Source: Luteipulveratus halotolerans (lineage in GTDB: Bacteria > Actinomycetota > Actinomycetes > Actinomycetales > Dermatophilaceae). Taken from it: DNA of 63,892 nucleotides. The position numbers were made by a program, and so were the translations under genes. The stretch spans positions 1 to 63,892 of the forward strand of contig NZ_LAIR01000001.1 of assembly GCF_001247745.1 (NCBI RefSeq), read 5' to 3'. The notes under the pieces were generated by a model. It ran no database searches and had not been told where the DNA came from. It was given only the letters and a program-made list of their open reading frames with translations. Shown here in pieces: positions 39,072-48,378 of the stretch (positions within the stretch are counted from its first letter, which is position 1; each line of letters starts with the position of its first letter).

Positions 39072-40724
39072 ATGACACAGCAGCTTGAGCGGACCGTCCG
39101 AGACGTCGCCGCGTCGGCAGAAGGACAGCGCAGCGCTCAGCGGGTGCGAGACCGTGCCCGGGGCGTGGGCGTGACTCATCCCGCGGGTCGTAAAAAGGGC
39201 CGTTTCCGGGCGCTTGCACGGCTGCGGTCGCAGCTGGCCAAGGCCGGGCACCGAGGGCCGACCATGCGCGGCTGGACCGGCCCCGGTGGCGGCCGCGCCG
39301 GCTGGCTGGAGGCGCCGACGGAGTGGGTGACCACCTCCAAGCAGGCGCCGGGGCTGTGGCCGTGGGTGATCGGCCAGGCACCACCGCCGATCGGGACACC
39401 GGTCGGGACGCACATGGAGCACGGGTACACCGTGTGCGCTGACCCGATCGCGTGGTTCGTGGCCGGCCTGATCAACGCACCGACCGCGTTCGTGCTCGGC
39501 CGGATGGGGCTGGGCAAGTCCTCGCTGATCCGCCACATCATGGCGTTCGTCGGCGACTACGGAGTGCTGCCGATCGTCATGTCCGACACCCGGCCTGAGT
39601 ACGGCGGGGTCATCAAGGCGATGGGCGGGGTCGTGATCGAGCTCGGCCCCGGGCAGAAGCACATGAACGTGCTCGACCCCGGGCCGGCTGCGGACTACCT
39701 CAGCGCCCTTGCCGAGCGTGGCGAGGACGACCTGGTCACCGAGCTGCTGGCGCTGATCCGCTCCCAGCGTCTCAACGCACTGAAGGGGCTGCTGGAGATC
39801 GCGACCAAGGAGGCGATCTCCAGCCGTCAGTCGAACATCTTGGCCAAGGCGCTGGACGTGCTCGACGAGGACTTCGACGGCGTGCCGGTGCTGGGCGACA
39901 TGCGTGCGCTGATCGAGAGCCGCGATGAGCGGCTGCGCACGGTCGTCGGCGACCGCGGCAGCGACGACCGGTACGACGAGCGCGTGGAAGAGCTGTTGTC
40001 GGCGCTGGGCACGATCGACGTCGGCGGAATCTTCGGCGACACGTTCGGCCGGCAGACCGACGAGCGGCCGCCGCTGGATGCCCCGTTCTGCTTCGACGTC
40101 TCGCGCATCGACCAGAACGACACCGCGCTGATGGGGTGCGTGCAGTTCCTCTCCTGGACCCAGGCGGTGCAGGTCCTCGCGGCGTCGAAGTACCTCGCCG
40201 ATGCCGGCGTGCTGCCGAAGCGCCGGTACCTCATGATCGGTGACGAGCTGTACCGGGCGCTGCGCGCTCTGCCGCTGATCGTGCACCGCGTCGACAACCT
40301 GATCCGCATGATCCGAGCGCTCGGATCCGGGCTGCTGCTGTGCACCCACACCATGAACGACCTCAACCTCGATGGCCCCGACGGACCCCTGACCAAGATC
40401 GCCTGGGGGTTCGTGGAGCGCTCGGACATGTGCTTCATGGGCGGCTTGTCACGCAACGAGATGGGCAACCTCAAGACCGTCTGGGACATGTCGGACAAGG
40501 AGCAGGACGACGTCACTGGCTGGTCCGACATGGGATCGGTCAACCCCGACACAGGCGCCCGTGAGGAGCCGCCCGGGAGGGCGAAGTTCCTGCTCAAGCT
40601 CGGTCGGTCACCGGGCATCCCGTTCCGCGGGGTGATCGCTGACATCGAGAAGGAAGTCATCGACACCAACAGTGACTGGGAGAGCCTGCGCGACCAACTG
40701 CTGGGGCGGAAGGAAGCGGCATGA
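39072..40724 (+). CDS. VirB4-like conjugation ATPase
   Basis: 550 residues, AGGAGG before the ATG. Walker A GRMGLGKS at residues 143-150; a Walker B-like YLMIGDELYRAL near residue 390, with DE; and LLLCTHTMNDLNLDGPDGP further on, the usual C-terminal RecA-like core of VirB4/TraC. It powers assembly and transport of the channel. Together with SCO6880 it replaces the single long VirB4 of other systems. Confidence 0.85.
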   Translation: MTQQLERTVRDVAASAEGQRSAQRVRDRARGVGVTHPAGRKKGRFRALARLRSQLAKAGHRGPTMRGWTGPGGGRAGWLEAPTEWVTTSKQAPGLWPWVIGQAPPPIGTPVGTHMEHGYTVCADPIAWFVAGLINAPTAFVLGRMGLGKSSLIRHIMAFVGDYGVLPIVMSDTRPEYGGVIKAMGGVVIELGPGQKHMNVLDPGPAADYLSALAERGEDDLVTELLALIRSQRLNALKGLLEIATKEAISSRQSNILAKALDVLDEDFDGVPVLGDMRALIESRDERLRTVVGDRGSDDRYDERVEELLSALGTIDVGGIFGDTFGRQTDERPPLDAPFCFDVSRIDQNDTALMGCVQFLSWTQAVQVLAASKYLADAGVLPKRRYLMIGDELYRALRALPLIVHRVDNLIRMIRALGSGLLLCTHTMNDLNLDGPDGPLTKIAWGFVERSDMCFMGGLSRNEMGNLKTVWDMSDKEQDDVTGWSDMGSVNPDTGAREEPPGRAKFLLKLGRSPGIPFRGVIADIEKEVIDTNSDWESLRDQLLGRKEAA

Positions 40725-40945
40725 CCGGCAGGACCGGCACGCGACTGCCGGCGATCTACCGACGTGCGCTGGAGCGACCGGACCGCCAGGACTCACCCAC
40801 GTGGGCCCGGCGCGTGCACGCGTGCGCCGAGGCCGGGCCGTGCCGGGGCTGCGGCGGTCGGATCGGTCCCGATGGTGACCCGATCGTGCGGTGGTGCGAG
40901 CAGTGCCTCGCCAGCCAGGACCAGAGCGAAGGAGACCGGGGATGA
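40721..40945 (+). CDS. Small zinc-finger-like protein (74 aa)
   Basis: The ATG overlaps the VirB4 stop and its own stop overlaps the coupling-protein start, both by four bases. It carries CRGCGGRIGPDGDP and WCEQC, a four-cysteine zinc-ribbon pattern. Strict coupling between the two channel ATPases suggests a structural or adaptor role for one or both. Confidence 0.65.
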   Translation: MTGRTGTRLPAIYRRALERPDRQDSPTWARRVHACAEAGPCRGCGGRIGPDGDPIVRWCEQCLASQDQSEGDRG

Positions 40946-42744
40946 TGCGGGAACCATTCGAGCGGCGCGACGCCGAGGGTGTCCAGACGGCGGGGATCGT
41001 CGCGGCAGCCGTGGCAGCAGTGGTGCTGCTGGTGCTGCTCGGCGCGTGCTGGTTGGCGGCACAGATCACCGGCACCGGCCAAGGCTCACCGGCACAGTGG
41101 GTACGGGCCTGGTTCGATGACCGGCCCGCCTGGTCGAGCTCCGCGACCGCGCTGGTCCTGGTGTCCCTCGTCGTCGTCGCGGTCGTAACGGCGCTGGCAG
41201 CGCGCCAGTTCGGGCTGTGGGCGCGGTGGCTGGACTGGCGGCGCCGCCGCCGAGTCGACCGCATGGCCCGTCACCTGTCGGCCCGCGAGGACGAGGAAGA
41301 GCTGCGGCAGAAGGCCTGCCAGCGCAAGGCCGACCGGTGGGGTGTGCCGCCGGAGTGCGGGCCCGGCCTGCCGCTGGGGAAGTCGGTGGCATTCAAGGCG
41401 CCGCTGTTCTCCGACTTCGAGCTGACGATGCTGGCGCTGATGGGCCCACGGATCGGCAAGACGTCCGCGCTGTGCATCCCGCAGGTGTGCGCGTTCAACG
41501 GCGGGCCTGCCGTCGTGGCCACGAACAAGCGTGACCTGTGCGATCACACCCGCGGAGTCCGGTCGCGGCTGGGCCGCGTATTCGTGCACGACGTGCAGCA
41601 GATCGTGCAGGAGAAGCCGTCATGGACGTGGGATCCGCTGGGGTTCATCGCCGCCGATGACGCCAAGGTGGCTCGGGCGCAGCGGCTGGCCGGGACGTTC
41701 CAGGCCTGCGATGGCAACCGCAAGGAGACCGACGCCTACTTCGGGCCCGGTGGCGAGACGCTGCTGGCGAACCTGATGCTTGCCGCCACCCTGCAGGGCC
41801 ACTCGATCCTGGCCACCCTGGACTGGTTGGCCGACCTGAAGGCCAACAACGAGGCCGCTGCGCTGGGTGACCCGGTCGAGATCCTCGCCGAGCACGGCTA
41901 CGGGGAGATGTCGCGCCAGCTGAAGGCCGACCGGTCCCTGACGCCGAAGCAGCTGGACGGCCTGGTCGGCACCGCCCGGCAGATCATGGCGTTCCTGCGC
42001 GACCCGGTCGTGCACCAGTGGGTCGTGGCCGATGCGACGCGGCGGCCGTTCGACCCGGCCGCGTTCGTCACCTCGACCGACACCCTCTACCTGCTGTCGA
42101 TGAACGAGGCCGGCTCAGCGCGTCCGGTCGTCACCGCACTAGTGATGGCGGTGACGGACGCCGCGATCAAGCAGGCCCAGCGCAGCGGCGGCGGCCGGCT
42201 GGCACGTCCGATGCTGCTGATGCTGGATGAGGCAGCGAACATCTGCCCGTGGCCGGAGCTGCCGGACAAGTACTCCTACCTCGGCTCGCACGGCATCATC
42301 CCGGTCACGATCCTGCAGAACCGTGCCCAGGGCGTGAAGGCCTGGGGTGCCGAAGGCATGGAGCAGCTGGAGTCCTCCGCATCGGTGATGCTCGTCGGTG
42401 GCGGGCTGCGCTCGACCCGGCATCTGCAAGACCTGTCGGCGCTGATCGGTCAGCGCACCGAGCGAGTGACCACCGCCAGCCGCGGCAAGGCACACCGCAG
42501 CCGCGGCGAGGACTTCCGCCGCGTGGACATCTTCTCCACGGCCCAGCTGGCGAACTTCCCGCGGATGCGGGCCGTCGCGTTCACCGCCGGCGCCCGGCCA
42601 GTGCTGATCAAGCTCGTGCCCTGGTGGCAGGGCCCGCACGCCGAGTCGATCGCGGCATCGAACGAGCACTACGCCCCCGCAGACGTGCGTGCCCAGCAAC
42701 GCGCGATCGCTGAGGGCACCACGAGGAAGGCGGTTGCGGCATGA
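40942..42744 (+). CDS. Type IV coupling protein (TraG/VirD4-like)
   Basis: I use the ATG at 40942, which overlaps the previous stop. Two N-terminal spans (about residues 16-38 and 66-88) precede the motor domain with Walker A GPRIGKTS (168-175), VATNKRDL, Walker B LLMLDEAANI and ILQNRAQGVKAWG, as in TraG/VirD4. It links the relaxase-DNA complex to the channel and pumps DNA. 600 residues. Confidence 0.9.
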   Translation: MMREPFERRDAEGVQTAGIVAAAVAAVVLLVLLGACWLAAQITGTGQGSPAQWVRAWFDDRPAWSSSATALVLVSLVVVAVVTALAARQFGLWARWLDWRRRRRVDRMARHLSAREDEEELRQKACQRKADRWGVPPECGPGLPLGKSVAFKAPLFSDFELTMLALMGPRIGKTSALCIPQVCAFNGGPAVVATNKRDLCDHTRGVRSRLGRVFVHDVQQIVQEKPSWTWDPLGFIAADDAKVARAQRLAGTFQACDGNRKETDAYFGPGGETLLANLMLAATLQGHSILATLDWLADLKANNEAAALGDPVEILAEHGYGEMSRQLKADRSLTPKQLDGLVGTARQIMAFLRDPVVHQWVVADATRRPFDPAAFVTSTDTLYLLSMNEAGSARPVVTALVMAVTDAAIKQAQRSGGGRLARPMLLMLDEAANICPWPELPDKYSYLGSHGIIPVTILQNRAQGVKAWGAEGMEQLESSASVMLVGGGLRSTRHLQDLSALIGQRTERVTTASRGKAHRSRGEDFRRVDIFSTAQLANFPRMRAVAFTAGARPVLIKLVPWWQGPHAESIAASNEHYAPADVRAQQRAIAEGTTRKAVAA

Positions 42745-43508
42745 AGAAGAACGACGAGCAGCTGGCCCCCAGCGACGAGGCCGAGGCAACGGTGCACCCG
42801 TTGCGGGCCTTCGAGCAGATCCCACGGGACCTGTCCGATGACCTGATCGACGCCGGCGACGGCGACCACCTGGCCGCGGCCAGGGTGGAGGTCGCCGCGG
42901 CCCGGCGGGTGGAGGCCGACGCGCAGGGAGAGCTGGTCGCAGCCCGCGCGAAGCACGCGGACCTGATGGAGTCCCCGAAGGTCCCGCGTTACCGCGTGAT
43001 CGAGGCGGCCGAGCAGGCCGCGACCGCCGAGCGGGCCTACCAGACGCGCGTGGCCGAGCGGGTGGCGATCGAGCGGCAGATGCTGCGCACGCAAGAGTCC
43101 GGGACCGAGCTGGCCCCGGACGGGCGGCTGCTGCGGTTCGGCTCGGTGGAGGAGTTCGTGACCGACTTCGTCCTCCCAGTGTGGGGGCACGACCGGAGCA
43201 ACCGCGAGATCCGTTGGTGCCTGCAGTGGTGGGAGCACCCGGGCGCCCAGGTGCGCCTGGAGGTGCTGTGGGCGGCGTTCGAGCACATGCGGCTCGAACC
43301 TGCGCCGGCGATGGACGTGTGGTTCCGCGACCACCTGGTCCCGGCGATGGACTGGCTGACCCGAGAAGCCGGACCGTTCCACGGTTGCTCTCAGACGCTG
43401 CACAAGGACCCGCAGGCGTGGTCGGCAGAGCCCGCGCCAGGGGACTACTTCGAAACCTTCCCATCCGAGAACGAGCAGCTGCGCTCGGCCGCGGCTGAAG
43501 GGGCGTGA
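42741..43508 (+). CDS. DUF4913 protein
   Basis: 255 residues; ATGA overlap with the coupling protein. A coiled-coil N-terminal half is followed by FGSVEEFVTDFVLPVWGHD, RWCLQWWEHPGAQVRLEVLW, AFEHMRLEP and VWFRDHLVPAMDWLT, the aromatic-rich DUF4913 signature. The family is found next to TraG-like genes in actinobacteria; function unknown. It overlaps the primase start (GTGA). Confidence 0.8.
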   Translation: MKKNDEQLAPSDEAEATVHPLRAFEQIPRDLSDDLIDAGDGDHLAAARVEVAAARRVEADAQGELVAARAKHADLMESPKVPRYRVIEAAEQAATAERAYQTRVAERVAIERQMLRTQESGTELAPDGRLLRFGSVEEFVTDFVLPVWGHDRSNREIRWCLQWWEHPGAQVRLEVLWAAFEHMRLEPAPAMDVWFRDHLVPAMDWLTREAGPFHGCSQTLHKDPQAWSAEPAPGDYFETFPSENEQLRSAAAEGA

Positions 43509-46500
43509 TGACGATGAGTGAGCATGACCTTGAGTCAATGGGCCACGAGCTGGACCGATTCCTGCGAACCGGTCTGATGGTCGTAGGGCAGGTGATCGAG
43601 CGCGCAGCACGCCGCAAAGCCGCCCGTGAGCAGCAGGCCGAGTCCCAGACCCGTCAGGCCGCGGCGCAGCAACGGCAGGCGTACGTCGACCAGCGCGACG
43701 TCGCGCGCCGGCAGTACCTGCCAATGACGTTCGGGCGCCGCGCCGAGCAGGCCGACCCGCGCGAGCTCGCCAAGGCGCTGGTCGTGGCCAGGCAGTGGGC
43801 GGCCACCGACCCGCTGGCGCAGCAGACGGCCGAGCACCTGGGGAAGCGGTTCGAGCAGCTGCACCCCGACCGCGACCCGGGCACCGGAGAGCTGAAGCCG
43901 CTGACCGTGCTCAAGGCTCAGGAGCTGGCCACCGAGCACGCCCCGGACTACTACACCCGCCACGACGCCGACCGTCTCTGGTCGCGACGTGAAGGTCCCG
44001 CGCTGGAGGACGGCACCGGACCTGACCCGGTGCCGAACCGAGAAGCAGGCATGCGGCTCGTCTCGGACTGGGAGCACTGGCGCGAGCACGGACAGCTGCC
44101 GAAGTCTGCGCTGCTGGTCGAGCATGCCCGCCACCTCGGCCTGTCCGAGCAGGTCGCCCAGGCAGGCCAGGCCGGCGTCGATGAGTGGATGAAGCAATTC
44201 CCCGCCGAGCCGGCCGGTGCCGACGGCGTCGAGCGGCGCACCGTACCCGCCGACCGGGCCGAGGAGCTGGAGCAGGTACGACGCGACAGCGAGATGCAAG
44301 AGCTGGGGCTGATCTGGGAGCAGTTCCAGCCTGCCGAGGGCCAGGGGATGAGTCAGCAGCGTGCCGTCGAGCTCGCCTCCCAGCACGCGCCGGCGTACTA
44401 CACGCGCCACGACCCAGAGCGTCTCGCGGCAGAGGGCGGCGCTCGTGCGTTGATCGCGGACTGGTCCTTCTGGGAGACCAACGACCACCAGCTGCCCCGG
44501 TCGTCGGTGCTGGCCGAGTGGGCTCACCACCTGCACCGCGACCAGGACATCGCTGACGCCGGCGAGGCGGCCGTGGAACAGGCACGGGCAGACCGTGGCG
44601 GCGACCTCGACCCGGCCGCAGCCGAGGAGATCCGCGCTGGCGCGCAGCGGGTCGCGCTCGAGCAGGTGTGGGGTGAGTCGTCCCGGGTCACGCCCGAGCG
44701 CGCCGAAAGCCTGGTCGACATGGCCGGACCGGTGTACTACTCCGCACCCGACTCCGACACGCTCGTGGCCGACTGGCAGCACTTCGTCGACGAGGGCAGC
44801 CTGCCGTTGGAGCGCCGCCAGGAGATGTGGGCCACCTGGACCGGCAACGGCGCCGAGGTCACCCCGGAGGCGTGGACCGTGGACGGCCAGGTCGACACCG
44901 CCGGCCGTGCGGACGCCCTCGCCCGGATCTGGGACGAGGGCCACGACGAGCGAGCCGCGCTGGAGTACGCCGCGCAGATCGGCGCCCTGGACCCCGAGCC
45001 CGAGGCAGCGCCCGCGACCGAGCAGGCCGCGACCGCGCGACGAGTCGCCCAGTCCTTGGCCGAGCAGGCACCCGACGCCCTCGACGTCGCCGGGGATCCT
45101 GACCACGCCCGTGAGACCTATGCGGCGCTGCTGGACCCGGCCACGTTCAACGAGGCCTCCCAGGCCGAGACATCCCGGGCATGGCTCGCCGCGCACGTCT
45201 GGTCCAGTCAGGACCCGGCCGCGCAGGCTGCGGCCGAGCAGCTGGCACAGCAGTACAAGACACGGTTCGGCGTCGACCTGGCCGACGAGCTCACCAACGA
45301 GCCGACCGGCTCCACCGACGCCCTCGCCCCGACGACAGCCGCGGTCGACAAGGCCCCGGCTGCGGCCGCGGCCGCCGACCGTGGTCCGGCCGGGTGGGTA
45401 GCCCACTCAACGGAGGACGAGCCTGTCCCGGCAGTGTTCCGGGCAGGAGAGGCCGACCTGCCGGTGCTGGTCACCGGGCCTGCGGTCCGCGGCGAGCAGG
45501 GTGAGTGGTTCGTGCCCACCTCGACCGGCGCGAGTGTCCCCGCCGAGCAGCTGCACACCCCAGACCGGCCCGGGCTGGGGTATCAGCCCGAGTGGGCTGA
45601 TACCGCGGGCAACCTCGACCCGGCGGCGTTCGAGCGGGCACACCTCGCCGTGCACGGGTCATCATTTCCCGACGTGCTCGAAGGTGAATCACAGGAGGCC
45701 GCGACCTTCCTGCGGTCACGCCTCGCGTCGGAACAGCCGTCCGTAGAGGCGCACGACCCGCAGCGGGAGCGGATCGTGCAACTGCACCAGCAAGCGGAGG
45801 ACTTCTACGCAGGCCAGTACCAAGGCTCGCCCGCTCAGGAGCACGTCCGGGCGCGGTTCGGTGACGGGCTCGAGGGCCCGGACTCACCGATGCGGCCCGG
45901 GTACGCGCCGGCGGAGTGGCGCGCGCTGACCGATCACCTGGTGCAGCAGGGCGCGACCGAGCAGGAAGTCATCGCCGCCGGCCTGGCGCGGGTGAACTCC
46001 ACCGGGCGCGTGAACGACGTGTTCCGCAACCGGGTCGTTATGGGCGTGCGCGACCACGCCGACGGCGCGCTGGTCGGGTTCACCGGCCGCGACCTGTCCG
46101 ACGGCGCGCACGGCGCACCGAAGTACCTCAACACCCCGCAGACGGCCGCGTTCGACAAGAGCCGGCTGCTGCTCGGGCTGGCCGAGGCACCCGAAGGTGC
46201 TGAGGTCACCCGAGTGGAGGGGATGATGGACGTCGCCGCGGTCAACCTCGCCGGTGAGGGCAAGGTCGTCGGCGTCGCGCCGATGGGCACCGCCCTGACC
46301 GATCAGCAGGCCGAGCTGCTGGCCGCACGCGCGGTCAACGGGCGGGTGCGCTCGGCGCTGGACAACGACGAGGCCGGCCGCAAGGCCGCCGAGCACGACG
46401 TGGCCCAGCTCGCGCCGTACGGCGTCTCGACCCGGCAGATCAGCCTCGCCGAGGGCGACCCGGCCGAGGCGTACCAGCGCAACCGGGACGGCCTGGCCGG

Positions 46501-47380
46501 TCAGCTGAGCGTGCCGTCCAGCGTGCTGCCGCCGGTCGGTGCCGCTCTGCTCGACCAGGAGCTGGCCGAACGACCGTTCGGGAACTCCACGGAGCGGTGG
46601 CAGGCAGTCCAGGCCGCATCACGTCACGTCGCCGCCGCGCCGCGCCAGGACCAGCGCGAGATGGTCTCGGCCGCGGTCGATGCCGTGATGCGCCGCGACC
46701 CGGCAACGCCCCGTGATGCGGCCTGGGAGCACGTCAACGCCGAGCTGTCGGCCGACCGTCCCGGTCGCCGCTGGGCGCCCGGGACGTCGTGGCAGACACT
46801 CGCCGCGGATCTCGCCGGCGACGTTGACGCCGCTCGAGGCGAGGGCCGGACGGAGGCGCTGGAGGCGGCTGACCGGGAAGCCAACCGGGCCGTCCTCGAG
46901 CACGACCGGGCCCGGCTGCACGAGGGTCGCCGGCAGCAAGCGATCGCCGCTGACCCGGCCGACCTGGACCCCGACACCCGGGACCGAGTGATCCGGGATG
47001 AGGAGTACGCCCGCAACCAGCACGACGGGAACGCCATCGCGTCCACATCCGCCGCGGCTGACCTGCGCGCCACCGCCGCATCGCTGGCACCAGCAGCCGA
47101 CGTCGACCAGGACCAGCCCGAGGACGCCCGGCGTACGACGGCACCGCCGGCGTCACGACCGGCCGAACGGCCGGCGGTGTACGACCGGGCCGCGGGCGCC
47201 GACCTGAGCAACGTCGACACCGGCACCGCGAACGCCCGCAGGCAGGCCAGCGCCGCGTTCTCCCGGTCCACACCCGAGTCGGTCGGCGCCGCTCGCTCCC
47301 GTGCCGGCAACCGCGGCCGCAAACCGGCGAAGTCGGCCCTGTCGCCACGCCGCGGCCGCAACAACGACCTGGGTCGGTGA
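43505..47380 (+). CDS. Large TOPRIM primase-like protein, intact copy
   Basis: 1291 residues from GTG 43505 (ATG at 43508 and 43514 also in frame). The N-terminal 450 residues hold three diverged repeats of roughly 110-150 residues, marked by HAPDYYTRHD (145), HAPAYYTRHD (294) and AGPVYYSAPD (407). The middle has a DnaG-like segment (FRNRVVMGVRDHADGALVGF and PKYLNTPQTAAFDKS) and the TOPRIM signature E905 (VEGMMD) with D953/D955 (DNDEAG). No zinc finger or helicase motif is visible. The C-terminus is charged and disordered. A primase carried with the transfer operon would prime the complementary strand in the recipient. Confidence 0.85.
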   Translation: MMTMSEHDLESMGHELDRFLRTGLMVVGQVIERAARRKAAREQQAESQTRQAAAQQRQAYVDQRDVARRQYLPMTFGRRAEQADPRELAKALVVARQWAATDPLAQQTAEHLGKRFEQLHPDRDPGTGELKPLTVLKAQELATEHAPDYYTRHDADRLWSRREGPALEDGTGPDPVPNREAGMRLVSDWEHWREHGQLPKSALLVEHARHLGLSEQVAQAGQAGVDEWMKQFPAEPAGADGVERRTVPADRAEELEQVRRDSEMQELGLIWEQFQPAEGQGMSQQRAVELASQHAPAYYTRHDPERLAAEGGARALIADWSFWETNDHQLPRSSVLAEWAHHLHRDQDIADAGEAAVEQARADRGGDLDPAAAEEIRAGAQRVALEQVWGESSRVTPERAESLVDMAGPVYYSAPDSDTLVADWQHFVDEGSLPLERRQEMWATWTGNGAEVTPEAWTVDGQVDTAGRADALARIWDEGHDERAALEYAAQIGALDPEPEAAPATEQAATARRVAQSLAEQAPDALDVAGDPDHARETYAALLDPATFNEASQAETSRAWLAAHVWSSQDPAAQAAAEQLAQQYKTRFGVDLADELTNEPTGSTDALAPTTAAVDKAPAAAAAADRGPAGWVAHSTEDEPVPAVFRAGEADLPVLVTGPAVRGEQGEWFVPTSTGASVPAEQLHTPDRPGLGYQPEWADTAGNLDPAAFERAHLAVHGSSFPDVLEGESQEAATFLRSRLASEQPSVEAHDPQRERIVQLHQQAEDFYAGQYQGSPAQEHVRARFGDGLEGPDSPMRPGYAPAEWRALTDHLVQQGATEQEVIAAGLARVNSTGRVNDVFRNRVVMGVRDHADGALVGFTGRDLSDGAHGAPKYLNTPQTAAFDKSRLLLGLAEAPEGAEVTRVEGMMDVAAVNLAGEGKVVGVAPMGTALTDQQAELLAARAVNGRVRSALDNDEAGRKAAEHDVAQLAPYGVSTRQISLAEGDPAEAYQRNRDGLAGQLSVPSSVLPPVGAALLDQELAERPFGNSTERWQAVQAASRHVAAAPRQDQREMVSAAVDAVMRRDPATPRDAAWEHVNAELSADRPGRRWAPGTSWQTLAADLAGDVDAARGEGRTEALEAADREANRAVLEHDRARLHEGRRQQAIAADPADLDPDTRDRVIRDEEYARNQHDGNAIASTSAAADLRATAASLAPAADVDQDQPEDARRTTAPPASRPAERPAVYDRAAGADLSNVDTGTANARRQASAAFSRSTPESVGAARSRAGNRGRKPAKSALSPRRGRNNDLGR

Positions 47381-47583
47381 CGACGGTCATGACCGGGTCC
47401 GGCTACCGCACCGACCCGATCCCCAGACGTGGCACGTTCCTGATCGAGGACACCCGGCACTGCCTGTGGCTGATCGTCGATCAGGTCGTCTTCCGGGTCG
47501 GCGGGGGAGAGGGGCAGCGCCTGTCCGGTGCCCTGATGGACCGCATCGGCCCGTGGCGACCACGACAGATCAACCCGCTCTGA
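47377..47583 (+). CDS. Small hypothetical protein, right copy
   Basis: Identical to 2076-2282. Here the upstream primase gene is complete, so the GTGA overlap can be seen in its true context. Confidence 0.6.
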   Translation: MTTVMTGSGYRTDPIPRRGTFLIEDTRHCLWLIVDQVVFRVGGGEGQRLSGALMDRIGPWRPRQINPL

Positions 47584-47591
47584 GCACGCCA

Positions 47592-47621
47592 GTAGGCGCC
47601 CACCTCACCGTGGGCGCCTAC
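47592..47621. terminator. 12-bp hairpin, right copy
   Basis: Same as 2291-2320. Confidence 0.55.
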
Positions 47622-47698
47622 TCGTGTGCTCGCGGCGGTGTCAGTGGTGCCGGAGACGATGGGAGCGGCAGGGGTGCCAACACCGCGAGGAGGTCGCG

Positions 47699-48346
47699 AT
47701 GACGTGGGTCAAGGGATACACACTCAAGGAAGGCACACCGGTGCGCGCGCACGAGCGGCGAACCGCGGGCGGCACCGCCGGTCTGCTCGCCGGGGCGCTG
47801 CTGGTGACCGGCGCTGCCGGCACGCTCACCTATCAGAACAACCCCACGTTCCGGGATCGGGTGAAGTCCTGGACCGGATCCGCGAACCCCGGACGGGCGC
47901 ACACCCCGATCCGCGAGGGCGAGAGGCACCGGCTGCGCGTCACACGGGTGCTGGACGGCGACACCTTCCGTGTACGCGATGACCGCGGCCGCGACGCCGG
48001 CAAGGTCCGCGTCGTGGGTGTCGACGCACCTGAGCTCGCGCACGACGGCGCGCGGGCGCAGTGCTACGCCAAGACCGCCACCCGCGACCTGCGCGGAATG
48101 GTCGACGGCCGATGGGTGACCGTCACCACCGACCCCACGCAGTGGAAGCGCGACGTCTACGGACGCCTGCTCGGCTACGTCAGCGTCGAGCACGGCACGA
48201 CCGACGTCGGCGCCGCGCTCATCGACCACGGGTCCGCTCGAGCACACGAGCACGGCGACATCCCCACCCAGCGCAAGGCCGAGTACACCGCCCGCGAGAC
48301 CACCGCCCGCGCACGACAGGCCGGCCGGTGGCGGGCGTGCAGCTGA
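47699..48346 (+). CDS. Membrane-anchored SNase-like nuclease, right copy
   Basis: Identical to 2398-3045, with the same start behind GAGGAGG. In this copy it lies 318 bases after the end of the intact primase gene and 32 bases before the coiled-coil gene, so all three are in one transcription direction. Confidence 0.85.
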   Translation: MTWVKGYTLKEGTPVRAHERRTAGGTAGLLAGALLVTGAAGTLTYQNNPTFRDRVKSWTGSANPGRAHTPIREGERHRLRVTRVLDGDTFRVRDDRGRDAGKVRVVGVDAPELAHDGARAQCYAKTATRDLRGMVDGRWVTVTTDPTQWKRDVYGRLLGYVSVEHGTTDVGAALIDHGSARAHEHGDIPTQRKAEYTARETTARARQAGRWRACS

Positions 48347-48378
48347 GCACGGACCCGACCGAACACACCAGGAGCGAG

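Noticed and set aside
38247..40349. A 700-residue minus-strand frame opposite the SCO6880 and VirB4 genes
   Set aside because: Same reason; it mirrors the codons of two recognised genes and has no start signal.
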